Positions 1 to 5,626 of a stretch of 7,712 nucleotides of DNA are shown here, piece after piece. A program made the translations under genes and the position numbers. The stretch's first letter is position 1; every line of letters starts with the position of its first letter. Under the pieces are notes generated by a model. The model saw only the letters and a list, made by a program, of their open reading frames with translations, ran no database searches and had not been told where the DNA came from. This stretch comes from Bacillota bacterium. GTDB taxonomy: Bacteria > Bacillota > Clostridia > Oscillospirales > Oscillospiraceae. The stretch lies in assembly GCA_029268085.1 (NCBI GenBank), contig JAJUHD010000123.1:1-7712 (forward strand). Direction: 5' to 3'.

Positions 1-132
1 GTGATGCTGCTAGGTATCGCGCTCGTGCTGTTTTTGCCGCAGAAGAAGCGGCCGGAGCTTTCGAACGAGGAACTTGAAGAGGAAAGGCCGGCGGCGAGCC
101 GCGAACCTGTGCCGGTTTATATAGAAAAATAA
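1..132 (+). CDS. C-terminal end of a membrane protein (partial)
   Basis: An open frame runs from base 1 to a TAA stop at 130-132 and encodes the last 43 residues of a protein that begins outside the window. The visible part starts with a hydrophobic stretch (VMLLGIALVLFLP) and is followed by a basic patch (QKKR) and a charged, proline-rich tail ending VPVYIEK. This is what the last membrane helix and cytoplasmic tail of a transporter look like, for instance a major facilitator protein, but the fragment is too short to name a family. A strong terminator follows 28 bases after the stop. Base 1 reads GTG, but that is not evidence of a start because no ribosome site is visible. Confidence 0.6.
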   Translation: MMLLGIALVLFLPQKKRPELSNEELEEERPAASREPVPVYIEK

Positions 133-160
133 TTCTCTTAAAAAGACGTTTTGAATACAT

Positions 161-192
161 AAAAATCCTCCGGAAAAATCCGGAGGATTTTT
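161..192. terminator. Palindromic terminator, left copy
   Basis: The arms AAAAATCCTCCGG (161-173) and CCGGAGGATTTTT (180-192) are perfectly complementary over 13 bases around the loop AAAAAT. The GC-rich core is flanked by A on the left and T on the right, so it can terminate transcription in either direction. It sits 28 bases after the stop of the gene ending at 132. A 31-of-32 identical copy lies at 448-479. Confidence 0.85.
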
Positions 193-340
193 CACAGAGT
201 GCCAAAAAAGTCCCGCAACGCAAAAAGCAGAGTATAGGGTTGATTACTCATTATTGGAAATTAAGCTAGTAATTTAGCTGAGCAAAAAATTATGTAACGG
301 CTAAAGCCGTTGATATAAAAAGCTTTTTGCTTACTTCGTC

Positions 341-382
341 AGTGCCGCCTTACCGTATCTATATACGCCTACAGGCGGCACT
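341..382. repeat. Long stem-loop inside the intergenic segment
   Basis: AGTGCCGCCT (341-350) pairs perfectly with AGGCGGCACT (373-382). A second helix, CGTAT (354-358) with ATACG (363-367), closes inside it. There is no T-run after either arm, so this is a structured repeat rather than a terminator. Confidence 0.6.
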
Positions 383-413
383 TCCTCGTCTGCGAGCCTT
401 CTTAGCACTCTAA

Positions 414-447
414 CAGCCTGTCAAAAACCAAGTTTTTTGACAGGCTG
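414..447. terminator. 14-bp stem-loop, terminator-like
   Basis: CAGCCTGTCAAAAA (414-427) and TTTTTGACAGGCTG (434-447) are exact reverse complements around the loop CCAAGT. The T-run lies in the inner half of the stem rather than after it, so simple intrinsic termination is uncertain. It directly abuts the terminator copy at 448-479, giving two consecutive strong hairpins. Confidence 0.5.
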
Positions 448-479
448 AAAAATCCTCCGGAAAATTCCGGAGGATTTTT
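448..479. terminator. Palindromic terminator, right copy
   Basis: AAAAATCCTCCGGAA (448-462) and TTCCGGAGGATTTTT (465-479) form a perfect 15-base inverted repeat. It differs from the copy at 161-192 at a single loop base (A178 versus T465). It lies immediately upstream of the -35 box at 482, so it can insulate the GntR/ABC operon from upstream transcription. Confidence 0.8.
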
Positions 480-481
480 AC

Positions 482-510
482 TTGACAAACAGGTACAGGA
501 TGATTATACT
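482..510 (+). promoter_or_regulatory. Sigma-A promoter of the GntR/ABC operon
   Basis: The -35 box TTGACA (482-487) is perfect consensus. A 17-base spacer leads to the -10 box TATACT (505-510, five of six bases matching consensus). Transcription would start near 517, about 35 bases before the ATG at 552. The right half of the -10 box lies within the palindromic operator. Confidence 0.85.
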
Positions 511-533
511 GTACATACTGAATATATACAGTA
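507..533. promoter_or_regulatory. Probable GntR/YtrA operator
   Basis: TACTGTA (507-513) and TACAGTA (527-533) form a perfect inverted repeat with a 13-base spacer. It covers the end of the -10 box and the predicted start of transcription, an ideal place for repression. From memory, the Bacillus subtilis YtrA operator is AGTGTA-N13-TACACT; the architecture and spacing here are the same, with one changed base per half-site. Autoregulation by the product of the gene at 552 is therefore likely but inferred. Confidence 0.65.
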
Positions 534-551
534 GTTCGCGGAGGTTAAGTA

Positions 552-926
552 ATGGATATCATAATCAGCAACGCGAGCAGCCAGCCGATTTATGAGCAGA
601 TATTTACGCAGATAAAGAACAATATCGTATCAGGCAGGCTGAAGGAGGGCGATGCGCTTCCGTCCATCCGAACCCTTGCGAAAGATTTGAGGATAAGCGT
701 AATTACAACCAAACGAGCATATGACGAGCTTGAAAGGGCCGGATATATATACACGGTTGCCGCGAAGGGCTGTTTTGTCGCCGAGAAAAACATGGAGGTA
801 ATACGCGAAGAACGTCTCAAGGAGATCGAGGAGCATCTGAAAAAAGTTTCCGAGCTTGCCGCCGAATGTGATCTTTCGGACGACGAGATTTTTGAAATGT
901 ATATTTTGCTCAAAAAGGAGAGTTAA
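552..926 (+). CDS. GntR-family transcriptional repressor, YtrA subfamily
   Basis: This 124-residue protein is a short GntR regulator. The winged helix-turn-helix occupies about residues 10-77: PIYEQIFTQIKNNIVSGRL opens the domain, LPSIRTLAKDLRISVITTK (36-54) contains the recognition helix, and RAYDELERAGYI followed by KGCFVA forms the wing. Only about 45 residues remain, predicted as two charged helices, which matches the small YtrA-type dimerisation tail and excludes the large FadR or HutC effector domains. The ATG has a CGGAGG site at 539-544, seven bases upstream. The ABC ATPase starts four bases after the stop. The protein probably represses its own operon through the palindrome at 507-533. 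The inducer cannot be read from sequence; relatives such as Bacillus YtrA respond to cell-wall antibiotics. Confidence 0.92.
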   Translation: MDIIISNASSQPIYEQIFTQIKNNIVSGRLKEGDALPSIRTLAKDLRISVITTKRAYDELERAGYIYTVAAKGCFVAEKNMEVIREERLKEIEEHLKKVSELAAECDLSDDEIFEMYILLKKES

Positions 927-930
927 AGAT

Positions 931-1776
931 ATGAACGCAATCGAAACTAAAGGTCTGTGCAAGACCTATGGCGATTTCAAACTGGACAATATAAACCTTG
1001 TACTGCCCGAGGGCTGCATAATGGGACTCGTAGGCGAGAACGGAGCCGGAAAAAGCACCACGATAAAGCTCATCATGGACGCAATAAAATCGGATGCGGG
1101 GCAGGTTACCGTGCTTGGAACTGATAACAAAAGCAAAAGGTTCAGCAGCATGAAGGAAGATATAGGCATTGTACTTGACGAGGCGTATTTCCCCGAGGTG
1201 TTAAATCCGCTGAACGTAAATTCTGTGATGAAAAACACTTATAAAAACTGGGATGAGAAATGCTACTTCGGCTATCTCGAAAAGTTCTCGCTTCCTTTGA
1301 AAAAGCAGTTTAAGGACTTTTCACGCGGCATGAAAATGAAGCTCGCAATTGCCGTCGCGCTATCGCACAACCCGAAGCTCCTTATTCTGGATGAAGCGAC
1401 AAGCGGGCTAGATCCTATGGTACGCGACGAGATTTTGGATTTATTCAACGACTTTACCCGTGACGAAGCGCATTCGGTGCTGCTTTCCTCGCATATTGTG
1501 AGCGATCTTGAAAAAATCTGCGACTATATAGCCTTTATCCACAAAGGGGAGCTGATCTTCTGTGAGGAAAAGGACAGACTGCTCGAGGAATATGGCATCG
1601 CAAGAATGTCTAAGTCTGATTTTGAAGCAATACCAGAGGAAGCGGTAAAGGGTAAAAAGGTCACAGGCTTCGGCGTTGAGGCACTCGTAAAGCGAAGCGC
1701 TGTCTCCAGCACCTTCACGATAGAGCGCGCGGGCATAGAAGATATAATTCTGTTTATTGCAAAGGAGGGAAGATAA
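931..1776 (+). CDS. ABC transporter ATP-binding protein, GntR-linked exporter type
   Basis: The 281-residue protein is a single nucleotide-binding domain followed by a short C-terminal extension. Walker A is GENGAGKST (35-43, K41), the signature is FSRGMKMK (130-137), Walker B is LLILDE (150-155, catalytic E155), the D-loop is SGLD (158-161) and the switch histidine is H188. The canonical Q-loop glutamine is replaced by D83 in IGIVLDE, and the signature has SRG instead of SGG; from family knowledge both are common in YtrB/BcrA-like exporters. The frame is open further upstream, to an ATG at 856 inside the repressor gene. The start at 931 is preferred because AAGGAG lies at 915-920 and MNAIETKGLCKTYG is a standard N-terminus. 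It works at the cytoplasmic face with the permease encoded next. The substrate is unknown. Confidence 0.93.
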   Translation: MNAIETKGLCKTYGDFKLDNINLVLPEGCIMGLVGENGAGKSTTIKLIMDAIKSDAGQVTVLGTDNKSKRFSSMKEDIGIVLDEAYFPEVLNPLNVNSVMKNTYKNWDEKCYFGYLEKFSLPLKKQFKDFSRGMKMKLAIAVALSHNPKLLILDEATSGLDPMVRDEILDLFNDFTRDEAHSVLLSSHIVSDLEKICDYIAFIHKGELIFCEEKDRLLEEYGIARMSKSDFEAIPEEAVKGKKVTGFGVEALVKRSAVSSTFTIERAGIEDIILFIAKEGR

Positions 1777-1777
1777 C

Positions 1778-2392
1778 ATGAAAGGGCTTCTTTTAAAAGA
1801 TGTTTATACTGTAATGAGACAGATGAAATTCTTCCTCCTAATGGTACTGATTTTCGCATGTATGCCGGGTTATTCAATGCTTACTTTTGCACTTGTCTAT
1901 TCGTCTATGCTGCCGATGACGGCTTTGGCATACGACGAACGGTCAGGTTGGGATAAGCTCGCCGCGATGATGCCCTATTCGGCGGGAGATATAGTTCTCA
2001 GCAAATATCTGCTTGGCTACATTATGATAGCCGGAGCAACAGTCTTCTCTGTTATTATTCAGTTTGCTCTTTCGCTTCTTGGGATGGCTAAGCCGATGGA
2101 TGAGGCTTTTGTTCAGATCATTACGGCGATATGCGTCGCGCTGCTGTTCGAGGCAATTGTTTTGCCGCTGATGGTAAAGCTTGGAGTCGAAAAGGGACGC
2201 ATCGTCTTTCTCGGCGTTGCCGCGGCTGTAGGTATTTTCGTGATGTATTCTTACAAATCCATCGACATGTTTAAAACCCCTTCAGATATTAACGCAAACG
2301 CTCTTGGGGCGGCCGCACTTCTGGCGGCAGCGGCGATGAATGCCATTTCAATAATGCTTTCCGAAAAATTTTACAGGAATAAAAAAGAGTAG
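1778..2392 (+). CDS. ABC-2 type transporter permease (ABC2_membrane_5-like)
   Basis: This 204-residue integral membrane protein starts MKGLLLKDVYTVMRQMK, the N-terminal amphipathic signature of small ABC-2 permeases that accompany GntR/YtrA operons. About six membrane segments can be seen: roughly 18-36, 36-52, 76-98, 108-132, 140-157 and 175-195, with a cytoplasmic loop YDERSGWDKLAAMMPYS (52-68) between the second and third, typical of the family. The C-terminus is basic (KFYRNKKE). The frame is open to an ATG at 1757, but the start at 1778 fits AAAGGAGG at 1761-1768. Only one base separates it from the ATPase stop, so the two are probably translationally coupled. It should dimerise to form the membrane part of the exporter. 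Substrate unknown; export of antimicrobial peptides or lipid-type compounds is an inference from family context. Confidence 0.9.
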   Translation: MKGLLLKDVYTVMRQMKFFLLMVLIFACMPGYSMLTFALVYSSMLPMTALAYDERSGWDKLAAMMPYSAGDIVLSKYLLGYIMIAGATVFSVIIQFALSLLGMAKPMDEAFVQIITAICVALLFEAIVLPLMVKLGVEKGRIVFLGVAAAVGIFVMYSYKSIDMFKTPSDINANALGAAALLAAAAMNAISIMLSEKFYRNKKE

Positions 2393-2400
2393 AAGGCAAG

Positions 2401-2436
2401 AAAAAAGGACGTTCCCAAATCGGAAACGTCCTTTTA
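2401..2436. terminator. Bidirectional terminator between the ABC operon and alaA
   Basis: AAAAGGACGTT (2403-2413) pairs with AACGTCCTTTT (2425-2435). It has an A-run on its left (2401-2406) and a T-run on its right (2432-2435), so it can stop both the plus-strand ABC operon (stop at 2392) and the minus-strand alaA (stop codon at 2438-2440). Confidence 0.85.
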
Positions 2437-2437
2437 A

Positions 2438-3655
2438 TTATGCCTGCCTGTAGGTTTTAAGGAAATCGCCGAGCTTTGCCATCGATTCTGTCAATATGGA
2501 GGATTCAGGCAGGAATACTATCCTGAAATGGTCGGGCTGTTCCCAGTGGAAGCCGCCGCCGTGTACAAGCAGAACCTGTTTTTCGCGCAGGAAGTCTAGA
2601 ACGAACTGTTCGTCGTCAGTTATATTGAAGCGCTTAGCGTCAATTTTCGGAAAGACATAGAACGCGGCTTTTGGTTGAACATAGCTGATCCCGTCGATTT
2701 TGTCGAGCGCCTCGCATATGGCTTTTCGCTGCTCGTATATTCTTCCGCCGGGCTTAAGCAGGTAGTCCGTCGCATGAATGTTTTCCAGAGCCGGCTTGAT
2801 GGCGCGCTGGGCGGGCACATTCGAGCAAAGCCGCATGGACGAGAGCATGTTCAGCCCTTCTACATAGCTTTTTGCGATGCCCTTATTGCCGGAAAGGCTC
2901 ATCCAGCCGCAGCGGTAACCGGCGATAAGATGTGATTTTGAAAGACCGTTCAGGGTTATTACAAAGAGATCGGGGGCAATAGAGGCAATGGAGGTGTGGC
3001 TTCTGCCGTCCATAAGCAGCCTGTCATAAATTTCATCCGAAAAGATGATGAGTCCGTTTTCGCGCGCGACCTGGGCAATCTGCTCAAGGATATCAAGGCT
3101 GTAGAGAGCTCCCGTCGGGTTATTCGGGTTTATGATAACGATGCCTTTGGTCCTCGGTGTGATTTTGCTCTTTATATCCGCAATGTCCGGCATCCAGTCG
3201 CTTTTCTCGTCGCATATATAATGCACGACCGTGCCGCCGGACAGCGTAGCGGCCCCGGTCCAGAGCGGATAATCGGGCGAGGGGATAAGTATTTCGTCCC
3301 CGCAGTCGAGAAGCCCCTGCATACACATGGTTATCAGCTCCGAGACGCCGTTGCCTGTATATATATCGTTTACTCCTACACCTTCGATGCCCTTCATTTT
3401 GTCGTAGGCAGCGATCGCCTCGCGGGCTTCAAGAAGTCCCTTTGAGTCGCAGTAGCCTTCGGAAATTGGAAGCGTTGAGCTCATAGCGTCAAGGATGCAG
3501 CTTGGAGCCTCGAAGCTGAAAGCACCGGGGTTTCCGATGTTGAGCTTAAGAATCTTTGCTCCGGCTGCTTCCATTGCGTTTGCGGCATCAAGAACAGGAC
3601 CACGCACGTCATAGGCAACATTGTTGAGCTTCTTTGATTTTAAGATTTCTTTCAT
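2438..3655 (-). CDS. alaA: Alanine-forming aminotransferase AlaA (class I, PLP-dependent)
   Basis: The 405-residue protein has the same length and block order as my recollection of Escherichia coli AlaA, which transfers the amino group of glutamate to pyruvate to give alanine. Visible blocks are KLNNVAYDVRGPVLD (9-23), KLNIGNP (37-43), EGYCDSKGL (66-74), GNGVSEL (101-107), PDYPLWT (127-133), NPNNPTG (176-182, N179), DEIYD (207-211, with D207 and Y210 for the cofactor), the PLP lysine K240 in NGLSKSHLIAGYR, and FPKIDAKRFNI near the C-terminus. A start at 3673 is possible, but GGGAG at 3667-3663 is placed for the ATG at 3655, and the family begins there. It is transcribed alone, behind a T-box leader with an alanine specifier, and faces the ABC operon across a shared terminator. 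It acts in the cytoplasm. Confidence 0.95.
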   Translation of the reverse strand: MKEILKSKKLNNVAYDVRGPVLDAANAMEAAGAKILKLNIGNPGAFSFEAPSCILDAMSSTLPISEGYCDSKGLLEAREAIAAYDKMKGIEGVGVNDIYTGNGVSELITMCMQGLLDCGDEILIPSPDYPLWTGAATLSGGTVVHYICDEKSDWMPDIADIKSKITPRTKGIVIINPNNPTGALYSLDILEQIAQVARENGLIIFSDEIYDRLLMDGRSHTSIASIAPDLFVITLNGLSKSHLIAGYRCGWMSLSGNKGIAKSYVEGLNMLSSMRLCSNVPAQRAIKPALENIHATDYLLKPGGRIYEQRKAICEALDKIDGISYVQPKAAFYVFPKIDAKRFNITDDEQFVLDFLREKQVLLVHGGGFHWEQPDHFRIVFLPESSILTESMAKLGDFLKTYRQA

Positions 3656-3673
3656 AGTAATTCTCCCACACAT

Positions 3674-3717
3674 AAAAAATTAACGCCCTAAGCATATCTA
3701 TGAATATGCTTAGGGCG
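3674..3717 (-). terminator. T-box regulated terminator
   Basis: On the minus strand CGCCCTAAGCATAT (3717-3704) pairs over 14 bases with ATATGCTTAGGGCG (3697-3684) around a six-base loop, followed by TTAATTTTTT (3683-3674). It lies about 20 bases before the alaA start. Its 5' arm is shared with the antiterminator. Confidence 0.93.
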
Positions 3718-3961
3718 AACATATGTCCGTGTTACCACCTAAATTCGGGAAAAAACTTCCCGCACTCATCCGGTACTTGAAAAACTTTCGTATACCGAGC
3801 TCCATATAACGGCGGAGATCCGTTGGAGCGTACTTGCAATGCTTTCCGTCCACAGCTCAAAGGCGGCTTCGGCGCTCCGTTCATGAAGCCTCGCAGCAAA
3901 CGGCTTCTCTCTGAATTTCGCTCGGCGCTTACTATTCCTTTTCACAGCTTTTGCCTTATTG
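3674..3961 (-). ncRNA. T-box riboswitch leader of alaA, alanine specifier
   Basis: Read on the minus strand, the leader has the parts of a T-box in order. Stem I starts with AAAGG, then the S-turn strand AATAGTAA (AGTA at 3933-3930) and GCGC. An apical hairpin GAAGCC/GGCTTC follows. Returning GCGC is followed by CGAAGCCG (3871-3864) and the closing CCTTT. Between these two helices the specifier reads GCC (3867-3865), an alanine codon, followed by a purine as usual. Further hairpins are CTCCA..ACGG/CCGT..TGGAG, CGGTA/TACCG and CGGGAA/TTCCCG. The T-box is AGGTGGTAACACGG (3740-3727); its TGGT can pair with the ACCA end expected for tRNA-Ala. TTAGG (3742-3738) pairs with CCTAA (3714-3710) in the antiterminator, competing with the terminator. 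Uncharged tRNA-Ala should thus permit alaA expression. Confidence 0.92.
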
Positions 3962-3967
3962 GTGTTC

Positions 3968-3996
3968 ATTATAAACACCGAAAAAGCTCTTGTCAA
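3968..3996 (-). promoter_or_regulatory. Consensus sigma-A promoter of the alaA leader
   Basis: On the minus strand TTGACA (3996-3991), a 17-base spacer and TATAAT (3973-3968) match consensus at every position. The sequence just upstream of the -35 box is AT-rich (AAAATATTTTAAGTAAAATTAG), resembling an UP element. The start would be near 3961, giving a leader of about 305 bases. Such a strong promoter fits control by premature termination rather than by initiation. Confidence 0.92.
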
Positions 3997-4080
3997 CAAC
4001 TAATTTTACTTAAAATATTTTTCTTTGAAGCGCCCGATATGGGCAAAAGGAAAAAAATTAGTTTTCCGCGCGTCATCAAA

Positions 4081-4962
4081 TCAAACTCCCGTCAGATCAA
4101 AATCAGGAATAAGCTCGCAGGTCGCCGATGAAAGCTCTTGGAAATACCCGTTTTCGATTCCTGACAAGGAAAGATAGCTCTGAGCTCTTCCGTATTCTTC
4201 CTCTGTAAGAGATCTGCCAAGCTCCGGAAAAATTTTTTTATCCGCAAGCGGGATAAACTGGCTCATAAGACTGAAAAGCACGGCGTTTTTCGGGAAGCTT
4301 TCCGATACCCAGTCGATGACGTCAAAGGCGTCGTCAAGCCTGCCGGGAAGGAGGAGGTGTCGAATCAGAACGCCGCTTTTCAAAAGCCCATCTCCTCCAA
4401 CGACGAAAGGCCCTGTCTGGCGGTACATTTCCAGTATCGCGGACTTTGCAGCAACGGGATAATCCGGCGCGCCCGAATAGCGGAAAGCCGCGTCCGCAGA
4501 CATATATTTGAAATCGGGCATATAGACCTGCACATAGCCCTCGAGCATTTTCAGAGTTTCGATGCTTTCGTAGCCGGAGGAATTCCATATAATAGGTATT
4601 TTCGGCTTTGCGAGCTTAAGCGCTTCAACTACTTTATCCGCGAAGTGTGTCGCGGTGACAAGATTGATATTGTGAACCTCTTTTTCCTCAAGCTCATTAA
4701 ATATTTCCGCAAGACGCTCAACGCTAATTTCCTTGCCGTATGCTTCAAAACTTATCTTGCGGTTCTGACAGAAGACGCACTGCATATTGCAGCCGGAGAA
4801 AAACACCGTTCCGCTGCCGAGGTTGCCTGTTATGCAGGGCTCCTCGCCGAAATGCGCCGCAGCTCTTGCGACGACGGGCAGGGAGCCGCAGCGGCAGAAG
4901 CCGCGTTTGCCTTTATCGCGTTCGGCGCCGCACATCCGCGGACAGAGCATACATTTGCTCAT
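4081..4962 (-). CDS. Radical SAM protein, PflX/COG1313 type
   Basis: This 293-residue cytoplasmic protein carries the radical SAM cluster CNMQCVFC (C58, C62, C65) within GSGTVFFSGCNMQCVFCQN, where the three cysteines hold a 4Fe-4S cluster that cleaves S-adenosylmethionine. Before it lies a second cysteine set, C4, C7, C11, C23 and C25, in CMLCPRMCG and GFCRCG, and the segment AAHFGEEPCITG. This arrangement is characteristic of the PflX group, related in name to pyruvate formate-lyase activases but without an established substrate. A start at 4998 is open, but the ATG at 4962 overlaps the upstream stop as ATGA and has GCGGAG eight bases before it. Coupling to the tRNA editing gene suggests co-expression, not a proven common task. 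No pyruvate formate-lyase or glycyl radical enzyme is in the window. Confidence 0.88.
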   Translation of the reverse strand: MSKCMLCPRMCGAERDKGKRGFCRCGSLPVVARAAAHFGEEPCITGNLGSGTVFFSGCNMQCVFCQNRKISFEAYGKEISVERLAEIFNELEEKEVHNINLVTATHFADKVVEALKLAKPKIPIIWNSSGYESIETLKMLEGYVQVYMPDFKYMSADAAFRYSGAPDYPVAAKSAILEMYRQTGPFVVGGDGLLKSGVLIRHLLLPGRLDDAFDVIDWVSESFPKNAVLFSLMSQFIPLADKKIFPELGRSLTEEEYGRAQSYLSLSGIENGYFQELSSATCELIPDFDLTGV

Positions 4963-5438
4963 TCCTCGTTCTCCGCGATCTTGCAGACGTCCACCCACTC
5001 AAGGGCGGCTGAATATTTATAAAGCTCGTCGGGGGTGAGCTCGACAGCACTGTTCGAGCTCCCCACGGCGGGATAAACTGTTTTAAAGCGAAGGACGGAT
5101 TCGTCGATATAGACGGAAACGCCGTCATTTATCCCGAAGGGGCAGACCCCGCCCACAGCGTGGCCGACAAGCTCTACAACATCTTCCGGAGTAAGCATTT
5201 TTGCCTTCATCCCAAATTTCTCTTTGAACTTCTGATTGTCGATCCTTGCGTCGCCCGCCGTGACGACAAGTATTGCGCCCTCTCCGCTTTTGAACGACAG
5301 TGTTTTTGCGATCCTGGCGGGGGCAACGCCGAGAGCTTCGGCGGCAAGTTCGACCGTCGCGCTCGAAACCGTAAACTCCTGAACTCTGTTTTCAACCCCG
5401 CAGGCACGCAGGTGTGCGCGCGCTTTTTCTATGGACAC
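4959..5438 (-). CDS. YbaK/EbsC (ProX-like) aminoacyl-tRNA deacylase
   Basis: The 159-residue protein is a single YbaK/ProRS-editing domain. Landmarks are VSSATVELAAEALGV (24-38), the conserved lysine K45 in RIAKTLSF, GDARIDNQKFK (62-72), GHAVGGVCPFG (92-102) and VYPAVGSSNSAVEL (121-134). Members hydrolyse wrongly charged tRNA, mainly Cys- or Ala-tRNA-Pro, protecting translation from errors of prolyl-tRNA synthetase. The GSSNSAVEL ending suggests the EbsC/ProX side rather than classic YbaK; exact specificity is not readable. The start is GTG, chosen because MSIEKARAHL is the usual N-terminus. Its ribosome site is weak (AGAAGAG followed by an A-run), so expression may be modest. It is first in a two-gene unit: its TGA overlaps the ATG of the radical SAM gene. 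Confidence 0.9.
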   Translation of the reverse strand: MSIEKARAHLRACGVENRVQEFTVSSATVELAAEALGVAPARIAKTLSFKSGEGAILVVTAGDARIDNQKFKEKFGMKAKMLTPEDVVELVGHAVGGVCPFGINDGVSVYIDESVLRFKTVYPAVGSSNSAVELTPDELYKYSAALEWVDVCKIAENEE

Positions 5439-5478
5439 TTTTTTTCTCTTCTTTCAGCGTAAAAAATCAATATGTTTT

Positions 5479-5507
5479 ATATTAGCACTGAAAAGTTAAA
5501 TATTCAA
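5479..5507 (-). promoter_or_regulatory. Candidate promoter of the deacylase/radical SAM unit
   Basis: On the minus strand TTGAAT (5507-5502), a 17-base spacer and TAATAT (5484-5479) preceded by TGC form an extended -10 type promoter. Each box matches consensus at four of six positions. It lies about 40 bases before the GTG start at 5438. The region is very AT-rich, so chance matches are possible. Confidence 0.5.
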
Positions 5508-5588
5508 TAATATTCGCGCAGAATCGATATATTAACGATATTTCTAAATAATATTCAGAATAATTCGAATAATATTGCATTATCACTA

Positions 5589-5617
5589 TTGATTTTTTTA
5601 AAATACAATGGTATAAT
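5589..5617 (+). promoter_or_regulatory. Promoter of argG
   Basis: TTGATT (5589-5594), a 17-base spacer and a perfect TATAAT (5612-5617) preceded by TGG (extended -10). The expected start near 5624 lies about 30 bases before the ATG and just before the ARG box. Confidence 0.8.
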
Positions 5618-5626
5618 CCAATCAAG

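Larger units (their letters stand above)
193..447. repeat. Palindrome-rich non-coding segment bracketed by duplicate terminators
   Basis: This 255-base stretch has no convincing gene. It holds a series of inverted repeats: AGCTA/TAGCT (264-268/275-279), AACGGCT/AGCCGTT (296-302/305-311), the palindrome AAAAAGCTTTTT (317-328), AGTGCCGCCT/AGGCGGCACT (341-350/373-382) with an inner CGTAT/ATACG pair, and CAGCCTGTCAAAAA/TTTTTGACAGGCTG (414-427/434-447). With the near-identical 32-base palindromes on both sides it resembles an intergenic repeat module or small non-autonomous element. No transposase and no simple terminal repeats of a known IS are visible, so the element interpretation is an inference. 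Confidence 0.5.

Noticed and set aside
10..195. Minus-strand 61-codon frame at the left edge
   Set aside because: It reads through the terminator palindrome and lies opposite the tail of a plus-strand gene; no start signal is seen.
856..930. Upstream start for the ABC ATPase inside the GntR gene
   Set aside because: It would add 25 residues that do not fit the family; AAGGAG is placed correctly for the ATG at 931.
3766..3999. Minus-strand 77-codon frame within the T-box leader
   Set aside because: Its start lies upstream of the mapped transcription start and it runs through conserved T-box stems, so it is not a plausible leader peptide.
3823..4131. Plus-strand frame of 102 codons across the alaA leader
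   Set aside because: The region is explained by the T-box leader and its promoter on the minus strand; no ribosome site or domain supports the frame.
4963..4998. Longer start for the radical SAM protein
   Set aside because: The added 12 residues precede the usual N-terminus (MSKCMLCPRMCG), while the ATG at 4962 has a ribosome site and a typical ATGA overlap.
4357..5022. Long plus-strand open frame of 221 codons opposite the radical SAM gene
   Set aside because: It is antisense to a gene with clear cysteine motifs, has no ribosome site at its start and shows no recognisable domain; the composition is that of a shadow frame.
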